From the NCBI GenBank assembly GCA_951217055.1, contig OX578286.1, forward strand, positions 7,480,033 through 7,544,032: DNA of 64,000 nucleotides, given 5' to 3'. Position 1 is the first letter of the stretch, and each line of letters begins with the position of its first letter. Source of the DNA: Gerris lacustris. Lineage: Eukaryota; Arthropoda; Insecta; Hemiptera; Gerridae. Shown here one piece after another: positions 22,210 to 33,640 of this stretch. The translations under genes were made by a program, and so were the position numbers. Below the pieces are notes generated by a model. The model ran no database searches. It worked only from the letters and a program-made list of their open reading frames with translations, and was not told where the DNA came from.

Positions 22210-22961
22210 GTCACACATTTACTTACTTACTTAGGCAAGTAAGTAAGTAAGTCGGTTCCTCTTCTACCGTTTGGTGTAGAGGATGACCAAATGGATTTCC
22301 ACGTATCTCTATTGTGGGCTAGTGTCCGAGCACGTTTTAGAGACATTCCTCTCTTGGCCATGGTGGATGAGTGTTGTCCATCCATGTTTACCTTCTTCAT
22401 CCCCTGGGTCTCCTTCCCTCGCACCTTGCTTCATAAACTTTTCTGGGTAGCCTTTGATTGTCCATCCTTTGTGCGTGGCCAAACCACCGTAACTGGGCGT
22501 TTTCCACAGTGCGCAGGATTGGTTGTGCCTCTATGCTCAATCTTATGGTGGAGTTTCAAATTCGATCTCTCCTACGCTTGCCTGCCACTCTTCTTAGATA
22601 TCTCATCTCTGTTGCTTGGTTTCGGCTCTCCATTTTTTTCGTTAGAGCCCAAGATTCCATCCATATGTCAAGGTGGGTACGTATATAGTTTTGAATACAG
22701 TCATCTTGGTTTACTGACTTCGGTCTTACTGACGAAACCCCTGTAAATTGCGTGGAATAGTCAACCCGTTGCCGCTATTCTTGCTTCCATTTCCGCAGTA
22801 TTCTTGCCATCCTCACTTACCATCACTCCGAGGTACTTAAAGCTAGAAATGTGTTCTAGCTGCTCTCCTTGGACAGTGATGTGGTGCTCTTTTCGTTCCC
22901 TCGTAATCACCATGCTCTTTGTCTTGGCTACATTAATTTTAAGTTCTCTTGCGACTTTCAC
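22210..22961 (-). pseudogene. LINE reverse transcriptase C-terminal remnant
   Basis: On the minus strand, 22961 downward reads LKINVAKTKSMVITRE, then FKYLGVMVSEDGKNTAEMEA, the thumb and connection part of an endonuclease-reverse transcriptase LINE. The middle is broken by stops. The C-terminus resumes at 22424-22227 (RARTLAHNRDTWKSIW) and the element ends in a short AAGTAAGTAAGTAAG tail at 22210-22250. Inside the gene A intron, antisense to it. Confidence 0.6.
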
Positions 22962-23339
22962 TCATTTATAAACTGTTATATTTTAGTATTTTAGAGGCTG
23001 AAACCGGTCTGATTTATAATAAATTAAAAATTGTGGTATAGACCAATAAACCTATATTTTATGATTACAAATTTTTATTTCTTACAACAAGTGATATAAA
23101 CGAATCATTACGTTTGATTACCACAAAATCTCAGTCAATACAACAAACTGTACAATTTTATTACTCCTTAAAATAATGAAGTTGTAGTCGTACTCTACGT
23201 AACGTCAAAAAAACGTAACGTAAAATTCGGCGTTTCATTTATTAAAAAAAAAAAAATTAGTTTCCAATTATAAATTTTAATAAAGAGAAATAGGTGATGC
23301 ATCGTAGCTGAGACAGCCTGAAAACAATAAATTTGCTCT

Positions 23340-24745
23340 GGATAGAAATATATCTCTTTTTATTCCCAATTAAGTAACACTACAATTTATCTAACCACCT
23401 CTCTTTATTCCTAATTAAATAACAATGCTATTTATCTAACCACTTCTAACAACCTCTCATAATTCCTAATTAAGTAACACTGCTATTTATCTAACCACCT
23501 CTCTTTATTCCTAATTAAATAACACTGCTATTTATCTAACCACTTCTAACAACCTCTCATAATTCCTAATTAAGTAACACTGCTATTTATCTAACCACCT
23601 CTCTTTATTCCTAATTAAATAACACTGCTATTTATCTAACCACTTCTAACAACCTCTCATAATTCCTAATTAAGTAACACTGCTATTTATCTAACCACCT
23701 CTCTTTATTCCTAATTAAATAACACTGCTATTTATCTAACCACTTCTAACAACCTCTCATAATTCTTAATTAAGTAACACTGCTATTTATCTAACCACCT
23801 CTCTTTATTCCTAATTAAATAACACTGCTATTTATCTAACCACTTCTAACAATCTCTCTTAATTCCTAATTAAGAAATACTATTATTTATCTAACCACCT
23901 CTCTTTATTCCTAATTAAGTAACACTACTATTTATCTAACCACTTCTAACAACCTCTCTTAATTCCTAATTAAGTAACACTGCTATTTATCTAACCACCT
24001 CTCTTTATTCCTAATTAAATAACACTGCTATTTATCTAACCACTTCTAACAATCTCTCTGAATTCCTAATTAAGAAATACTATTATTTATCTAACCACCT
24101 CTCTTTATTCCTAATTAAATAACACTGCTATTTATCTAACCACTTCTAACAATCTCTCTTAATTCCTAATTAAGAAATACTATTATTTATCTAACCACCT
24201 CTCTTTATTCCTAATTAAATAACTCTGCTATTTATCTAACCACTTCTAACAACCTCTCTTAATTCCTAATTAAGTAATACTATTATTTATCTAACCATCT
24301 CTCTGTATTCCTAATTAAGTAAGACTACTATTTATCTAACCAGTTCTAACAACCTCTCTTAATTCCTAATTAAGTAACACTGCTATTTATCTAACCACCT
24401 CTCTTTATTCCTAATTAAGTAACACTACTATTTATCTATCCACCTCGAACAACCTCTCTAAATTCCTAATTAAGTAACACCGCTATTTATCTAACTACCT
24501 CTCTTAAGTACTAACCACCTCTTCTAATTAAGTACCACCTTAACCACCTCTCCTAATGAAGTAACACTACTATTTATCTAAGCCCCTCTCTTTATTTCCA
24601 ATTAAGTATCACTTATATTTATCTAACCACCTCTCTTTATTCCTAATTAAGTAACACCACTATTTATCTAAGCACTTTTAAATATTCCTATTTAAGTAAC
24701 ACTACTACTTATCTAACCAGCTCTCTTTAATCCGAATTAAGTAAC
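23340..24745. repeat. Intronic minisatellite, 100-bp higher-order unit
   Basis: About 14 copies of a 100-bp unit made of two diverged halves, each containing ttcctaattaaRtaacac then tgctatttatctaaccac. Copies start with ctctttattc at 23501, 23601, 23701, continuing to 24001, 24101 and 24201, so the period is exact over most of the array. The edges decay (24480-24745). It ends about 40 bp before the exon 2 acceptor of gene A. Confidence 0.9.
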
Positions 24746-24782
24746 ATTTCTATGTATTTATGATTTTTTTTATTTGTTCCAG

Positions 24783-24881
24783 TGTAATCCTAGCGTCGAT
24801 CATTGTTGCAGACACCCTATAAGAACTACTTGCCGAAAGGGATTATTTGGCGATGAATACAAATGTCGAATTGGATTGTAA
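24783..24881 (+). CDS. Knottin gene A, exon 2: C-terminal five cysteines
   Basis: The acceptor is AG at 24781-24782 after a T-rich tract. The exon gives 32 codons plus TAA in phase 0 with exon 1. Spacing is C-x6-CC-x7-C-x10-C, beginning CNPSVDHCC and ending CRIGL. With cysteine 1 in exon 1 this completes the six-cysteine knottin pattern. More basic than its paralogs (RHPIR, CRKG). Exon 2 of every paralog starts at the same codon, which supports the splice assignment over the long intron. Confidence 0.85.
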   Translation, partial: CNPSVDHCCRHPIRTTCRKGLFGDEYKCRIGL

Positions 24882-25156
24882 TATTTATTTGAATTAAAAA
24901 AAAAGTTCAGTGAGATGTTCAGTTTATAGTTCCTCCAACTTTGTTTTTGGTTATTTTTAAATATCTAGATCTTCGTCGAATTTTAACGGATAAACCTGGT
25001 TTTAGTATCCTTCTTCATTTAAGAAATGAATATTTATTTATGCATATTTTCAGAAACAAACTATAGTCTTCAACTTAAAATAAGAATGTTAAAGTGCCTC
25101 GCTAGGAAACCTTGGGTCAAATAAAGTTGGATGCCACATTTAAAAGCTGTGCTTGT
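24882..25156 (+). other. 3' flank of gene A
   Basis: AT-rich with no canonical AATAAA close to the stop; the candidate 3' UTR cannot be bounded. No other feature seen. Confidence 0.35.
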
Positions 25157-25425
25157 TATTGGAACGAAGATCCTTATTTCACGTTACAGCGCCTAGAGCC
25201 CGGGACTAAATCCCAATAAAAACCATCTCATAAACGATCTACGCAAAACCTACCTTCACAAAAGCGACCGTCACGAAATCGACCAATGACGATAACTTGA
25301 GTAAATGATGACCGAGTTAGTTGAAATTTTGTACACATATCCATTTTACCAATGCGAGGAAATCAGAATGAATTCGTTAGACAACGTTATTCGCATAAGT
25401 GTTCGCGCGCAACGCTCGTGTAAAC
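25157..25425 (-). repeat. GTTCC element, right part, cut by a jockey insertion
   Basis: Right end GGAACGAAGATCC at 25162, then the inverted landmarks to cgcaacgctcgtgtaaac at about 25424. The left part of the same copy appears at 27156-27517. Confidence 0.6.
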
Positions 25426-25593
25426 TTTTTTTCGTTTTATTGTGTATTACAACTACAAAATTATGTTGATATAAGTAATAAGGATAATTGTTTTACATGG
25501 CGTGGTTCTCTTGAAGTGAGGTACTGTCCAGTGACAGAACTCACCGTTAATGACATGAGTTTAAAATGCTATCTAATGTCTATTATGCAATTA

Positions 25594-25657
<64 letters not shown>

Positions 25658-25659
<2 letters not shown>

Positions 25660-26212
25660 AAATATTTAACAAGTCGCGAGGCCACTGCCTTTTGAGTCGT
25701 CGGAAAGGATTTCCAGGAATGTGATTTGAAGATAGGTTATGGACTAAAGGATTGGGATGATGGGAAACGGTATCATGAAAGGAGTGATATCTGGAAGTGG
25801 CTAGGTCAGAAACAAAGGGTACTTTTAGGTCGTTATGAAGTATGAAGTTAGAAACAAAGAAGGGAGCATTAGTCATTCTTCTTATGGTTTTAAACTGAAG
25901 GGATTGGATGCGGTAGGAGTTAGCACGCTGGGAACAACCCCATAATTCGATGCCGTATGTCCATATGGGTTTTATCATTGTGTTATTTATGAGAAATTTG
26001 TTATGTGTACTGAGTTGTGATTTGTAATGTAAGAGCCGCTGTAGAAGTTTATAACGACGGTTGGTTTCTTGTCTTTTGAGTTTTGTGTGGTGTGGCCAGG
26101 TTAAACGTCGATCAAGTTGTAACCCAAGGTAGAGGACAGTACTAGACTGAGGAATAGGGATTTGGTTAAGGCTTACAGGTTCGGAGATACCATGACTCAG
26201 AGCAAAGGTCAC
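25658..26212 (-). CDS. Jockey ORF2 C-terminal part
   Basis: 184 codons on the minus strand. VLYLGLQLDRRLTWPHH and PIWTYGIELWGCSQRANSYR are the RT thumb and connection motifs of the jockey clade, ending RRLKRQWPRDLLNI. The Met at 26212 is only the first Met after an upstream break, not a true start. Confidence 0.6.
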
Positions 26213-26641
26213 GTGATAGCTTTTATTTTCGTTTATCTTTATTCTCCATTTCTTCAGCCAAATTTCAAGAAGTGTAAGATGTTGTTGGACATGGTCAGAA
26301 GCTGTACGGGAAGATTTGTGAGAAGAAAGAATTCATTTGTCATCTGTGAAAGATGTCAGAGTGGTATGGGGATGTTCAGGAATGTCAGATGTGTAAAGGG
26401 AATATAGGATTGGGGCTAGGATACTTCCTAGGGGTACACCTGCTTTTATCTTAAAAATTGAAGAAGTGGAGAGGTTACAAGAAACATGGTAGAAAAAATG
26501 GATATTAGGATCAGGTAATTATGTGAATGGAAAGATGCCCTTGGGCTTCCATAGTTAGACGGCGTACCAAACCCTGCCAAAAGCCTGGGACTAATCTAGC
26601 CAAATAATACTTTCTCTGTTCGAGGGAGGAGGAGATTATAT

Positions 26642-27155
26642 CTACACCACTGTATGACATTGCTGGATTGTGGAATGCCGAGGGTGTAAACCTAGCTGGT
26701 GATTAGGTATGATATTGAAGGAAGTAATAATGGGGTTAATTCGACGGAGTAGAAGCTTTTCTATAATTTTCTCTATTACTGGAAGGAGACTAATCGGACG
26801 GTAGTAAGACAGTAAATGGGTAGGTTTGTGGATCATGATAATGTTTGCGAATTTCCATTAGACGGAAGTAGGTTGTTCGCAGGACTGAGTTGTAGATATA
26901 GATGAGGTAAAGGATGTTTTTTTTTGGAAGGAATTTAAGGATGTTTAATGTGATTAGATCATTGGCGGGGGCTTCATTTCGAGGTAAGTACTTTATTAAG
27001 TATGACACATCAGAGGGATTAAAGGCTTTTAGAGGAGGTAAGAGTTGGAGAGGAATTGCCAGATCTTGGAGTATAGTTCTTGAATGAGCAGGATCAAAAA
27101 TGTCAGAATGCGGAGTAAATTGATGTGGTAGATGTAGGGCAAATTGTTTTTGTGT
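26642..27155 (-). pseudogene. Jockey reverse transcriptase N-terminal part
   Basis: The minus strand reads APANDLITLNILKFLPKK, a break, then SYYRPISLLPVIEKIIEKLL and IIPNHQLGLHPRHSTIQQC, the RT fingers of jockey elements. The catalytic FADD/YADD block between this and the C-terminal part is not intact. The Met near 27377 belongs to the neighbouring GTTCC element, so the apparent 195-residue ORF is a chimera. Confidence 0.55.
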
Positions 27156-27517
27156 TGTGAAGTGATACATCTTATAATATTTTAAATTGAGTAGGCCGTG
27201 CGTGACGTTTAGGGAACAGTCCTGTTCCCTCACTATACTACAACCATCCTCTTTAACTATCAATTCATCATGATAAACTTCTTTCTCAATATTTAACTCA
27301 TATTTATTGTAAGACGCACACTTTAATGATGCAAAAAATATATCCTTTTTATTTTGCTTTAACTCCGCTAAGTACAAATAGTTAGTTACTTCTAATTTTG
27401 TCTCTTTTCTAACTGCGCCACGTATAAGTAGTGTGATTTGATCATTTATATTTAATGACAGCGAAAGGAACTTCGTTCCAAACGAGTGTCCCGCGATACC
27501 ACACGTATTTTTATTAG
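27156..27517 (-). repeat. GTTCC element, left part
   Basis: From gtgaagtgatacatcttata to the left end on the minus strand: GGAACTTCGTTCC at about 27469-27481 and then gtgtcccgcgataccacacg. The pieces either side of the jockey element do not meet exactly, so some element DNA was lost. Confidence 0.6.
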
Positions 27518-28110
27518 AAAATTAAGCTATTGCAAAGGCTTCAAATTGTTTGTAATACGAATTTTTGAAAATTTTCTCCATGGTAATAAGTTTCAAACCA
27601 TTCTTAATCGATTCCTGAAATTTTACACTTTCTTATGTATTAATATATTACGTATAAATGTATGTATACTATATGTATGTGTCACTCCAGACGATATCTC
27701 ACCCTAGGATGCTCGTAAAAAATCCAAAAAAAATTTAAAATGTAAATAATATCAAAAGAAAGGATGAGTTCATAGGCCAGAATTTTTGGAGTTCATTTAG
27801 GGATCAAATTTTGACAATTTTGGGACAAAAATTGCATAAAAACGTGTTTTAGCGAATTTTCGAAGAAAATTAAGCTATTGCAATTGCTTCAAAATGTTTG
27901 TAATTAGAATTTTTGAAAAACAATCCATGGAAATCCGTTTTAGACCATTTTAATCGATTCCTGAAATTTAACACTTTTTATGTAAGTATGTATGTATATA
28001 TGTATGTGTCATTCCAGACGTTCCCTCACCCTAGCATGCACGTAAAAAATCCAAACAAATTTTAAAATGTCAATATTATCAAAAGAATGGATGAGCTTGT
28101 TGGCCAGAAT
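27517..28110 (+). repeat. Two-copy tandem duplication, 347-bp offset
   Basis: gaaaattaagctattgcaa at 27517 recurs at 27864, and the match continues through atcgattcctgaaat, tatgtatgtgtcaYtccaga, ctcaccctag and ccagaatttttggagt. No stable ORF. Confidence 0.7.
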
Positions 28111-28569
28111 TTTTGGAGTCAATTTCAAATTGTAAAAATAGCATAAAAACGTGTTTTTCCCCATTTTACCCCCCTCTTAAATGAAAATATGACAAAAGTG
28201 TACTTAACAACAATTACTGTACTCTTAACGAGCATTCCAACTACATGCATCTTGAAGGGTAATATTTTTTTTCCACCCATCCAAATTCTAAACCAAAATG
28301 TTCCTATATTATCATAAGCCAATTATACGCAGATTTATTTGAAAATTCACTCATTAATTTCATGGTGTATGACTGGTCTTCTTATATTTTCTTTCTATCT
28401 TCAAAAACAAAGAGATAAATGAGTGATGCATAATAGCTGGTCCAACCTGAAAACAATTTAGTTCTTTTAACATGGATGTGTTTTAGCTTGGGGGGGGGGG
28501 GGGGGGGATAGAAAAAAATTTCGTCACGCAAAAAGCGACGTAAAAAATGTGAAAAGATTTGTTAGGAGT

Positions 28570-28790
28570 TCGATAGGTTTTCACTTGTTATCATTGTAGT
28601 ACTATATCTCGCCGATAGAAGTTTCTTAATAATATCATTTTTTTATAAAATGATTTCAGAGCTCCTAGCTGACCAAATAGTAATCAAAATGAATTAATGA
28701 TTTACAATTTCACACGTTACGATGCGACTACTATATCAATTAGACAAATGTATACTGTGTTTCTCCACTTCATGCAAATTCATTGAAATG
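28570..28790 (+). repeat. Ty3/gypsy LTR-gag deletion derivative
   Basis: LTR text (attgtagtactatatctcgc, cgatagaagtt) is joined directly to the gag-end text gagctcctagctgaccaaat and on to a caattagacaaatgta flank. The same junction is found in inverted form at 60360-60560, whereas the longer copy at 45450-47200 has gag in between. A run of G (28491-28508) precedes it. Confidence 0.45.
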
Positions 28791-29290
28791 AAATAGGTGT
28801 GGTTCAATAACCAAACAGCATTTACACACAAAACAATTGACCAGTTTCGACTTTTCTAAAGCAGCCATCTTCAGATAATCTACAAACTAAGTAATAGAAA
28901 TCAACTTAATTTATAAAGTAAGGTAACCTTTGATTGTAAAACAACCATAAAAACAGTTATTAAATTAAGAATAATACAATATATAAAGAACTTTTTATAT
29001 ACTCCGTTTTTAAATTTTCCTTGTGGATTTCCTTAGCTGTCACTGGTCGTGTTTGTTTATAATTAATTTTGATAAATATTTAAGAAATTTAGTGATTTAT
29101 CGACTAATAGTAATTATTTGGTAAATCTAATTACTGATTATTAGTTAAAAATTGATTGCAACTATTTGTACTGGACAAACAAGAAAGCAAGCTAACAGAA
29201 AGGTAGTAATAAGTAGAAAAAAAAAAAAAAAAAAAATACGAAATGAGTGAAATGCAAAATACCTAGAGGTTACTAGATCGACTTCAAAAG
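28791..29290. repeat. Dispersed repeat holding the empty site of the 49.8-kb jockey
   Basis: 29175-29210 (ggacaaacaagaaagcaagc) matches the flanks of the jockey insertion at 49780 and 52441 without the element. 28990-29030 matches 49170-49205 (aactttttatat..cgtttttaaattttc). An A run follows at 29218-29236. Confidence 0.5.
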
Positions 29291-29730
29291 TACAAGTGAC
29301 AACAATATTTAGCACTTCTTTAGTTTGTTACTCCCCTTATAAAAAAGCAGAGGGGAGTAACAATCTGAAGAATGTGTACGAAATGTTCTTCTTTAGATTG
29401 TTACTCTCCTTATAAAATCCAGTGTACTTTCTCCCAAAGTACATTGGACGGTACTTCTTTAGATTCTTACTCCCCTTTGTTTTTTTTTTTTTTAGAATAT
29501 AAATGACTGATTACATAACTATTAAGACAAAGGGATGTTTAGTCCAATGTACTTTGGGACAAAGGAAGATCGCACTTCTGTTTTTATTAAGGGAGTAACA
29601 GTCTAAAGAAGAACATCCGTACAGCTTCTTTAGATTTTTACTCCCCTCTTGTTTTTTATAAGGGGAGTACCCTTTTATAAGGAGTAAGTAAAAAAGTAGG
29701 GGAAGTAACAATCAAAAGAAGTAACAATGT
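29290..29730. repeat. Cluster of CTTCTTTAGATT inverted-repeat elements
   Basis: At least six alternating copies of cttctttagattgttactcc and its inverse ggagtaacaatctaaagaag, with the shared inner block cccaaagtacattgga. Probably nested non-autonomous transposons. Confidence 0.55.
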
Positions 29731-30766
29731 TTAACTAGAAGGCTAAGCTACAGGCACGTGAAGAGACAAAAATGAGGTTAGGATTATAACCAGCTAAAAA
29801 GGTAAAGCACACATACCGTTTGTACTTCAAACTAAAAAAGAACTTCAACATGACAAAAATTACACTATTATCCCAATAGCTGTGTTCATAAAAATTACCC
29901 TTACTGAGAGAAAGGTCCGGTATTTTATTTATTTATTTATTTTAATTGTTTATATTGGTGCTACTAATAAAAAACCAAGTCTATCGATTAGAAAGATCTT
30001 GGCTAAATTTTCTGTGGCCCAAAAATCACGCAATTTTTTAACTTCTTTCCGTTGTTCGCCGATTTCTTGGAAACCTGTGCTTGTAGAGTTTTAAAGATCC
30101 TTATCAATCTTAAAGATTTCAAAATTTCAAACGATATTACTTGTATAAGGTTTTGCTAACCCCAATAGCAATAAGGCAATATTTTCCAACTTAACGAAAA
30201 ATGCGCAAAACTCTCGTGATCTTCCTCTATCTCTCATAATAAAACTGTAATATATGTAATGTATATACAAATTATGTAATTTATATACATTTATGTGTGT
30301 ATATACACAATATAATTGAGTGGGAGTAAGATACACGCTTTTCCATGATACCTCGACTTTGCAAGAGTTTTTCATGCGTAGAAGCGGAAAATGATGGAAC
30401 CAAAACAAATTTTCAATGTTCGGTGACATTTCTTTAGACGATTACTCCCCTTATAAAAACCGATGTATGATAATTCTTTCTCCCAAAGTATATTGGACTA
30501 AACGTCCGTTAATCTTAATAGTGGTTATTTAGAAAAAGAAGAAATAAAAACTGTTATACCCATTTATATTATAAAAAATATAGAGGAGTAACAATCTAAA
30601 GAAGTACCTGATCGGCTTTAGGCAGAAGAAAACAATCAATACCTTAAAAAGCTAATTTCATGAAAAAACAAAAGGTACGGCTTAGTAATAAGTGAATATT
30701 ATCACGGATAAATAAGTTGAATTGGTTAAAAATAGTTGAAACACAAAAACTATTGAAACATTAAAC
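29731..30766. other. Intergenic, unclassified, with one more inverted-repeat fragment
   Basis: 30435-30610 is another CTTCTTTAGATT-type fragment. The rest is AT-rich without recognisable genes; small ORFs here show no family features. Confidence 0.3.
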
Positions 30767-31470
30767 AATCTGACCAAAAACCACTTGTGAGGTAAAAAAA
30801 ACACCCCGCCAAGTCTGTGGTACAAAAAAGTTGTGAAATCAACTTTCTGTCCCGCCAAGTGATATTGGCACTTTCTCCTGACCCAACACTGTCAACTTAG
30901 ATTGGTGGTGTGCCTTGCCATTTCCTGAAACTAGAATTTTAATACTCTTCAAACACCAATACAATTTCTTGTTTCACCTTCACTTTTGCCACATGAGGTT
31001 TGAGTGGAAAGATAGTTATTCACCTCATAGTCTTAGTTCTAGACAACCAATTCCAATATATGCAGGCGCATATTGGAGATGAAAGCCTTTTAACAGTGTT
31101 GTTGAAGGCTCTTGTCGATGCCACAATGATCATTGCTGTAAATCTTTCCCATTATCAACAAGCAAATAAAATAGAAATAAGCAACATACAAAATAAGGTT
31201 TTAAGGAATGACCCCATACAACTACTAATTTCTTTGCAGAGGATGCGTGGAATACAACCAGTTAACTTTGGGTAGTACTGCAGGCGCACCGCCAAGGAGA
31301 AGAAGCTGATAAATATCTAAGTTGACAGTGTCGGGTCAGTAGAAAGTGCCAACATCACTTGGTGGGACAGAAAGTTGATTTACCAATTATTTTGGACCAC
31401 AGACTTGTCGGGGTGTTTTTTTTTTTTTTTTTGTTTTTTTTTTAACACACAAGTGATTTTTGGTCAGATT
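30767..31470 (+). mobile_element. Foldback transposon with long inverted arms and an internal ORF
   Basis: The ends AATCTGACCAAAAA and TTTTTGGTCAGATT are inverted repeats extending inward for about 150 bp with gaps: caccccgccaagtctgtggt pairs with the 31390-31420 region, actttctgtcccgccaagtg with cacttggtgggacagaaagt, and gacccaacactgtcaactta with taagttgacagtgtcgggtc. The unique centre carries a 91-codon ORF. Confidence 0.65.
31000..31275 (+). CDS. Unidentified 91-codon ORF inside the foldback element
   Basis: Open from ATG 31000 to TAG 31273-31275, occupying the unique centre between the inverted arms. It contains QAHIGDESLLTVLLKALVDA and IEISNIQNKVLRNDPIQLL, which look like ordinary amphipathic coding sequence and not like repeat translation. 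The stretch may be an exon captured from a host gene (a ttgcag|agg acceptor-like site lies at about 31236) or the end of a transposase. I do not recognise it. Confidence 0.35.
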   Translation: MSGKIVIHLIVLVLDNQFQYMQAHIGDESLLTVLLKALVDATMIIAVNLSHYQQANKIEISNIQNKVLRNDPIQLLISLQRMRGIQPVNFG

Positions 31471-32044
31471 TCATGACTTTTTGTACGGTACACATTCAGC
31501 GTAGGAATGAGTTGAGAGGTTGTAGAGGGGGGTGCACTAGAGCCCTAGACTAATCCAAAAAGCCCTCATTCATTAAAATCAGTTTAGTAGTTTAGGCTGT
31601 AGGTGCGTCAACGTAAAATGAAGGAAGAATAAGAATAAGAAGAAGAATTTCTAAACTACCATTTTCAAACCAATTTTTCTCTACCTACTTGACCGATTTT
31701 GACTTTTTTTTAATTTTGATCTACAGGACACGGCCTTCAATGATATTAAAAAGCTTGTACGTATTTCACGCTGCAGACCCTCAAACATCCTAGTGTGTCA
31801 CCTACAATACACTGGCAGCTTTTGTGAAATTTTGACTTTTTGACTTGGCGGAGTGGAACGCTGCTGCGTTCCTAAATAAGTTAGCAAAATTTGACAGGAT
31901 ATTTCTCCATCCTGCAATTACCAATCAAATTCTTCTTGAAAGAAACTGCTCAGGTCTCTACAAAAAATGTACGAGTATCTGCCTAAACTTAATTTATCAA
32001 TTTAGCTTAAACTTAAAAAAATCTTTTCAAAAATCACAAGTACT
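31471..32044. other. Intergenic, nothing recognised
   Basis: Weathered interspersed DNA. The text around 31660-31700 (ctctacctacttgaccgattttgac) is of a type common near repeats. No gene supported. Confidence 0.3.
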
Positions 32045-32700
32045 AAAAATAGACCGCCAATTAGTTGTAGCACACAGCTTTCTCGCATCCTTTGGCATTT
32101 TGATTTAATGCTTTTACAATCCATTTATTGTCAAATTTATTTAATTGGTACCCTGTCTTGATTCCGAGCAAAACCGAAGGTAACGGAAGCTATGTGATCG
32201 ATCTTAAGAACAAAATATTTTATATCTCCGATTTCAAAAATTCCAAACCAGAAATCCGTTTTAGACATCATGGAACATTTTTACTTCCGTATCTGTCTGT
32301 CCGATTAATCTATCTTTAAAACAGCTCGTCCGATTTTATTGACATTTGGACGGTAGGTCATAATTAGCTCATTGTTGGTCCCATATACGTTTCAACCTTT
32401 TGCGCTATTTGATTCTCTTCCACATGCGCACAAACATACATCTATTTACACCTATATCTTCAAAAGTACTTTGTCGAAAGTAGACTACAGACAGCACCAG
32501 TTTAATTTCAACCTTCTACGCTTTTTAACTTTTCCTTTATGTAAAAAATCAAAACAATTTTGTCGTCATATTAAAGAACATAGGAAAGAATAAAAAAAAT
32601 TAGACAATAATGGCTTGTAAAAGCATAAAATTAATAAAGTACGTTATAGGATGCTAGGAAGTTATGTGTCACACTAATTGGCAGTCAATTTTTAATCTGT
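32045..32700. repeat. Inverted pair of the GCCAATTAGTGTGG dispersed repeat
   Basis: 32045-32145 (gccaattagttgtagcacac, tgcttttacaatccattta) is inverted relative to 32595-32700 (ggcttgtaaaagcataaaat, cacactaattggcagtc). The 450 bp between hold no recognised gene. Confidence 0.5.
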
Positions 32701-33640
32701 CAAAATTGATTTTTTTTTTTTTACATAAATTAAAGTATCAGTATAGAAAATTTAAAACGCAGACGGTTGAAATTAATCTGGAGCCATCTTTGGGCTACTT
32801 TGGACAAACCATCCAAATTTCATAAAAAAAACAGAAAAACATTTTTGAAGAAATATGTGCAAATTAATGTAAGTTTGTGCGCATTTGAAAAAAAATGGGC
32901 GTAAAATGTTTAAACTTATATGGGACAAACAATTCGCTAACTATGACCTACCATCTAAATTTCATTAAAATAGGAAGAGTAGCATAAAGATATATTGGCT
33001 AGCAACAATTGAGCGACTGACAGACCGACTGACAGACACCGAACCAAAAATGTTCCCTTGGTGTCTAAAGCGGATATCTGTCTTGAAATTTGAGACATCA
33101 AATATTTTTCGTTCTTCAAAACGATCGCATAGCTTCCTTTACTTTCAGTAAGCTCAGAAGGAAGATAAATTAAACACTTATATAAATATGCAATTGTTTA
33201 TTAATATATATTGATAATTATAGACATATAATCGTAAAAATCTATTATCTATTAATTAAATAATAAACAATAAGAAAATAACAGCACTATGTTCAACATT
33301 AACATGGAGCCGTCTTAGTATTTGTTTTAAAAATTAAATAAAGTAAACTTCCGCATTTCATAAATGACCATCTTTCCTAGCTCCTATCTTTCCTAAGCTA
33401 TAGTTTTAAGCAATAATTCATTTAAACCAAAATGTATTAGCAAATACATTGACGACTTTTTTTGTAATTAAAAAAAAAGTCTGATTGTGAAATATTTTTA
33501 AAAGAATTTAACAATTATAATTTTTATATACGTTATATATGTCGTCCCGTGCTCAAATTGTATAAAAAATATATTGGAGAGTCTCAGTAAACTTTAAAAA
33601 ACCTAATGAAACATTACGAGGGAGATGTTAGGAATAAAAC
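32701..33640. other. Intergenic, nothing recognised
   Basis: 33000-33180 (gactgacagacaccgaaccaaaaatgttccc) shares text with the inverted segment at 58510-58680, marking a dispersed repeat. The remainder is AT-rich. Confidence 0.3.

Larger units (their letters stand above)
25426..27155 (-). mobile_element. Jockey-like LINE, 5'-truncated and mutated
   Basis: Lies between two parts of one GTTCC element. From its 3' end (25426) a (TA)n tract occupies 25598-25657, followed by ORF2 remnants. These are close in sequence and order to the element at 49790-52431, including KRQWPRDL at the ORF2 end and PISLLPVIEKIIEKLLLRR in the reverse transcriptase. The endonuclease is missing. Confidence 0.7.

Noticed and set aside
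22291..22746. 151-codon plus-strand ORF
   Set aside because: Antisense shadow of the LINE remnant at 22210-22961, whose minus-strand frames carry recognisable RT motifs.
23340..24745. CRISPR-like regular array
   Set aside because: The period is 100 bp with two related halves and no unique spacers, inside a eukaryotic intron; it is a minisatellite.
26790..27377. A 195-residue protein gene on the minus strand
   Set aside because: A chimera: its first third is GTTCC element DNA and the rest is jockey reverse transcriptase.
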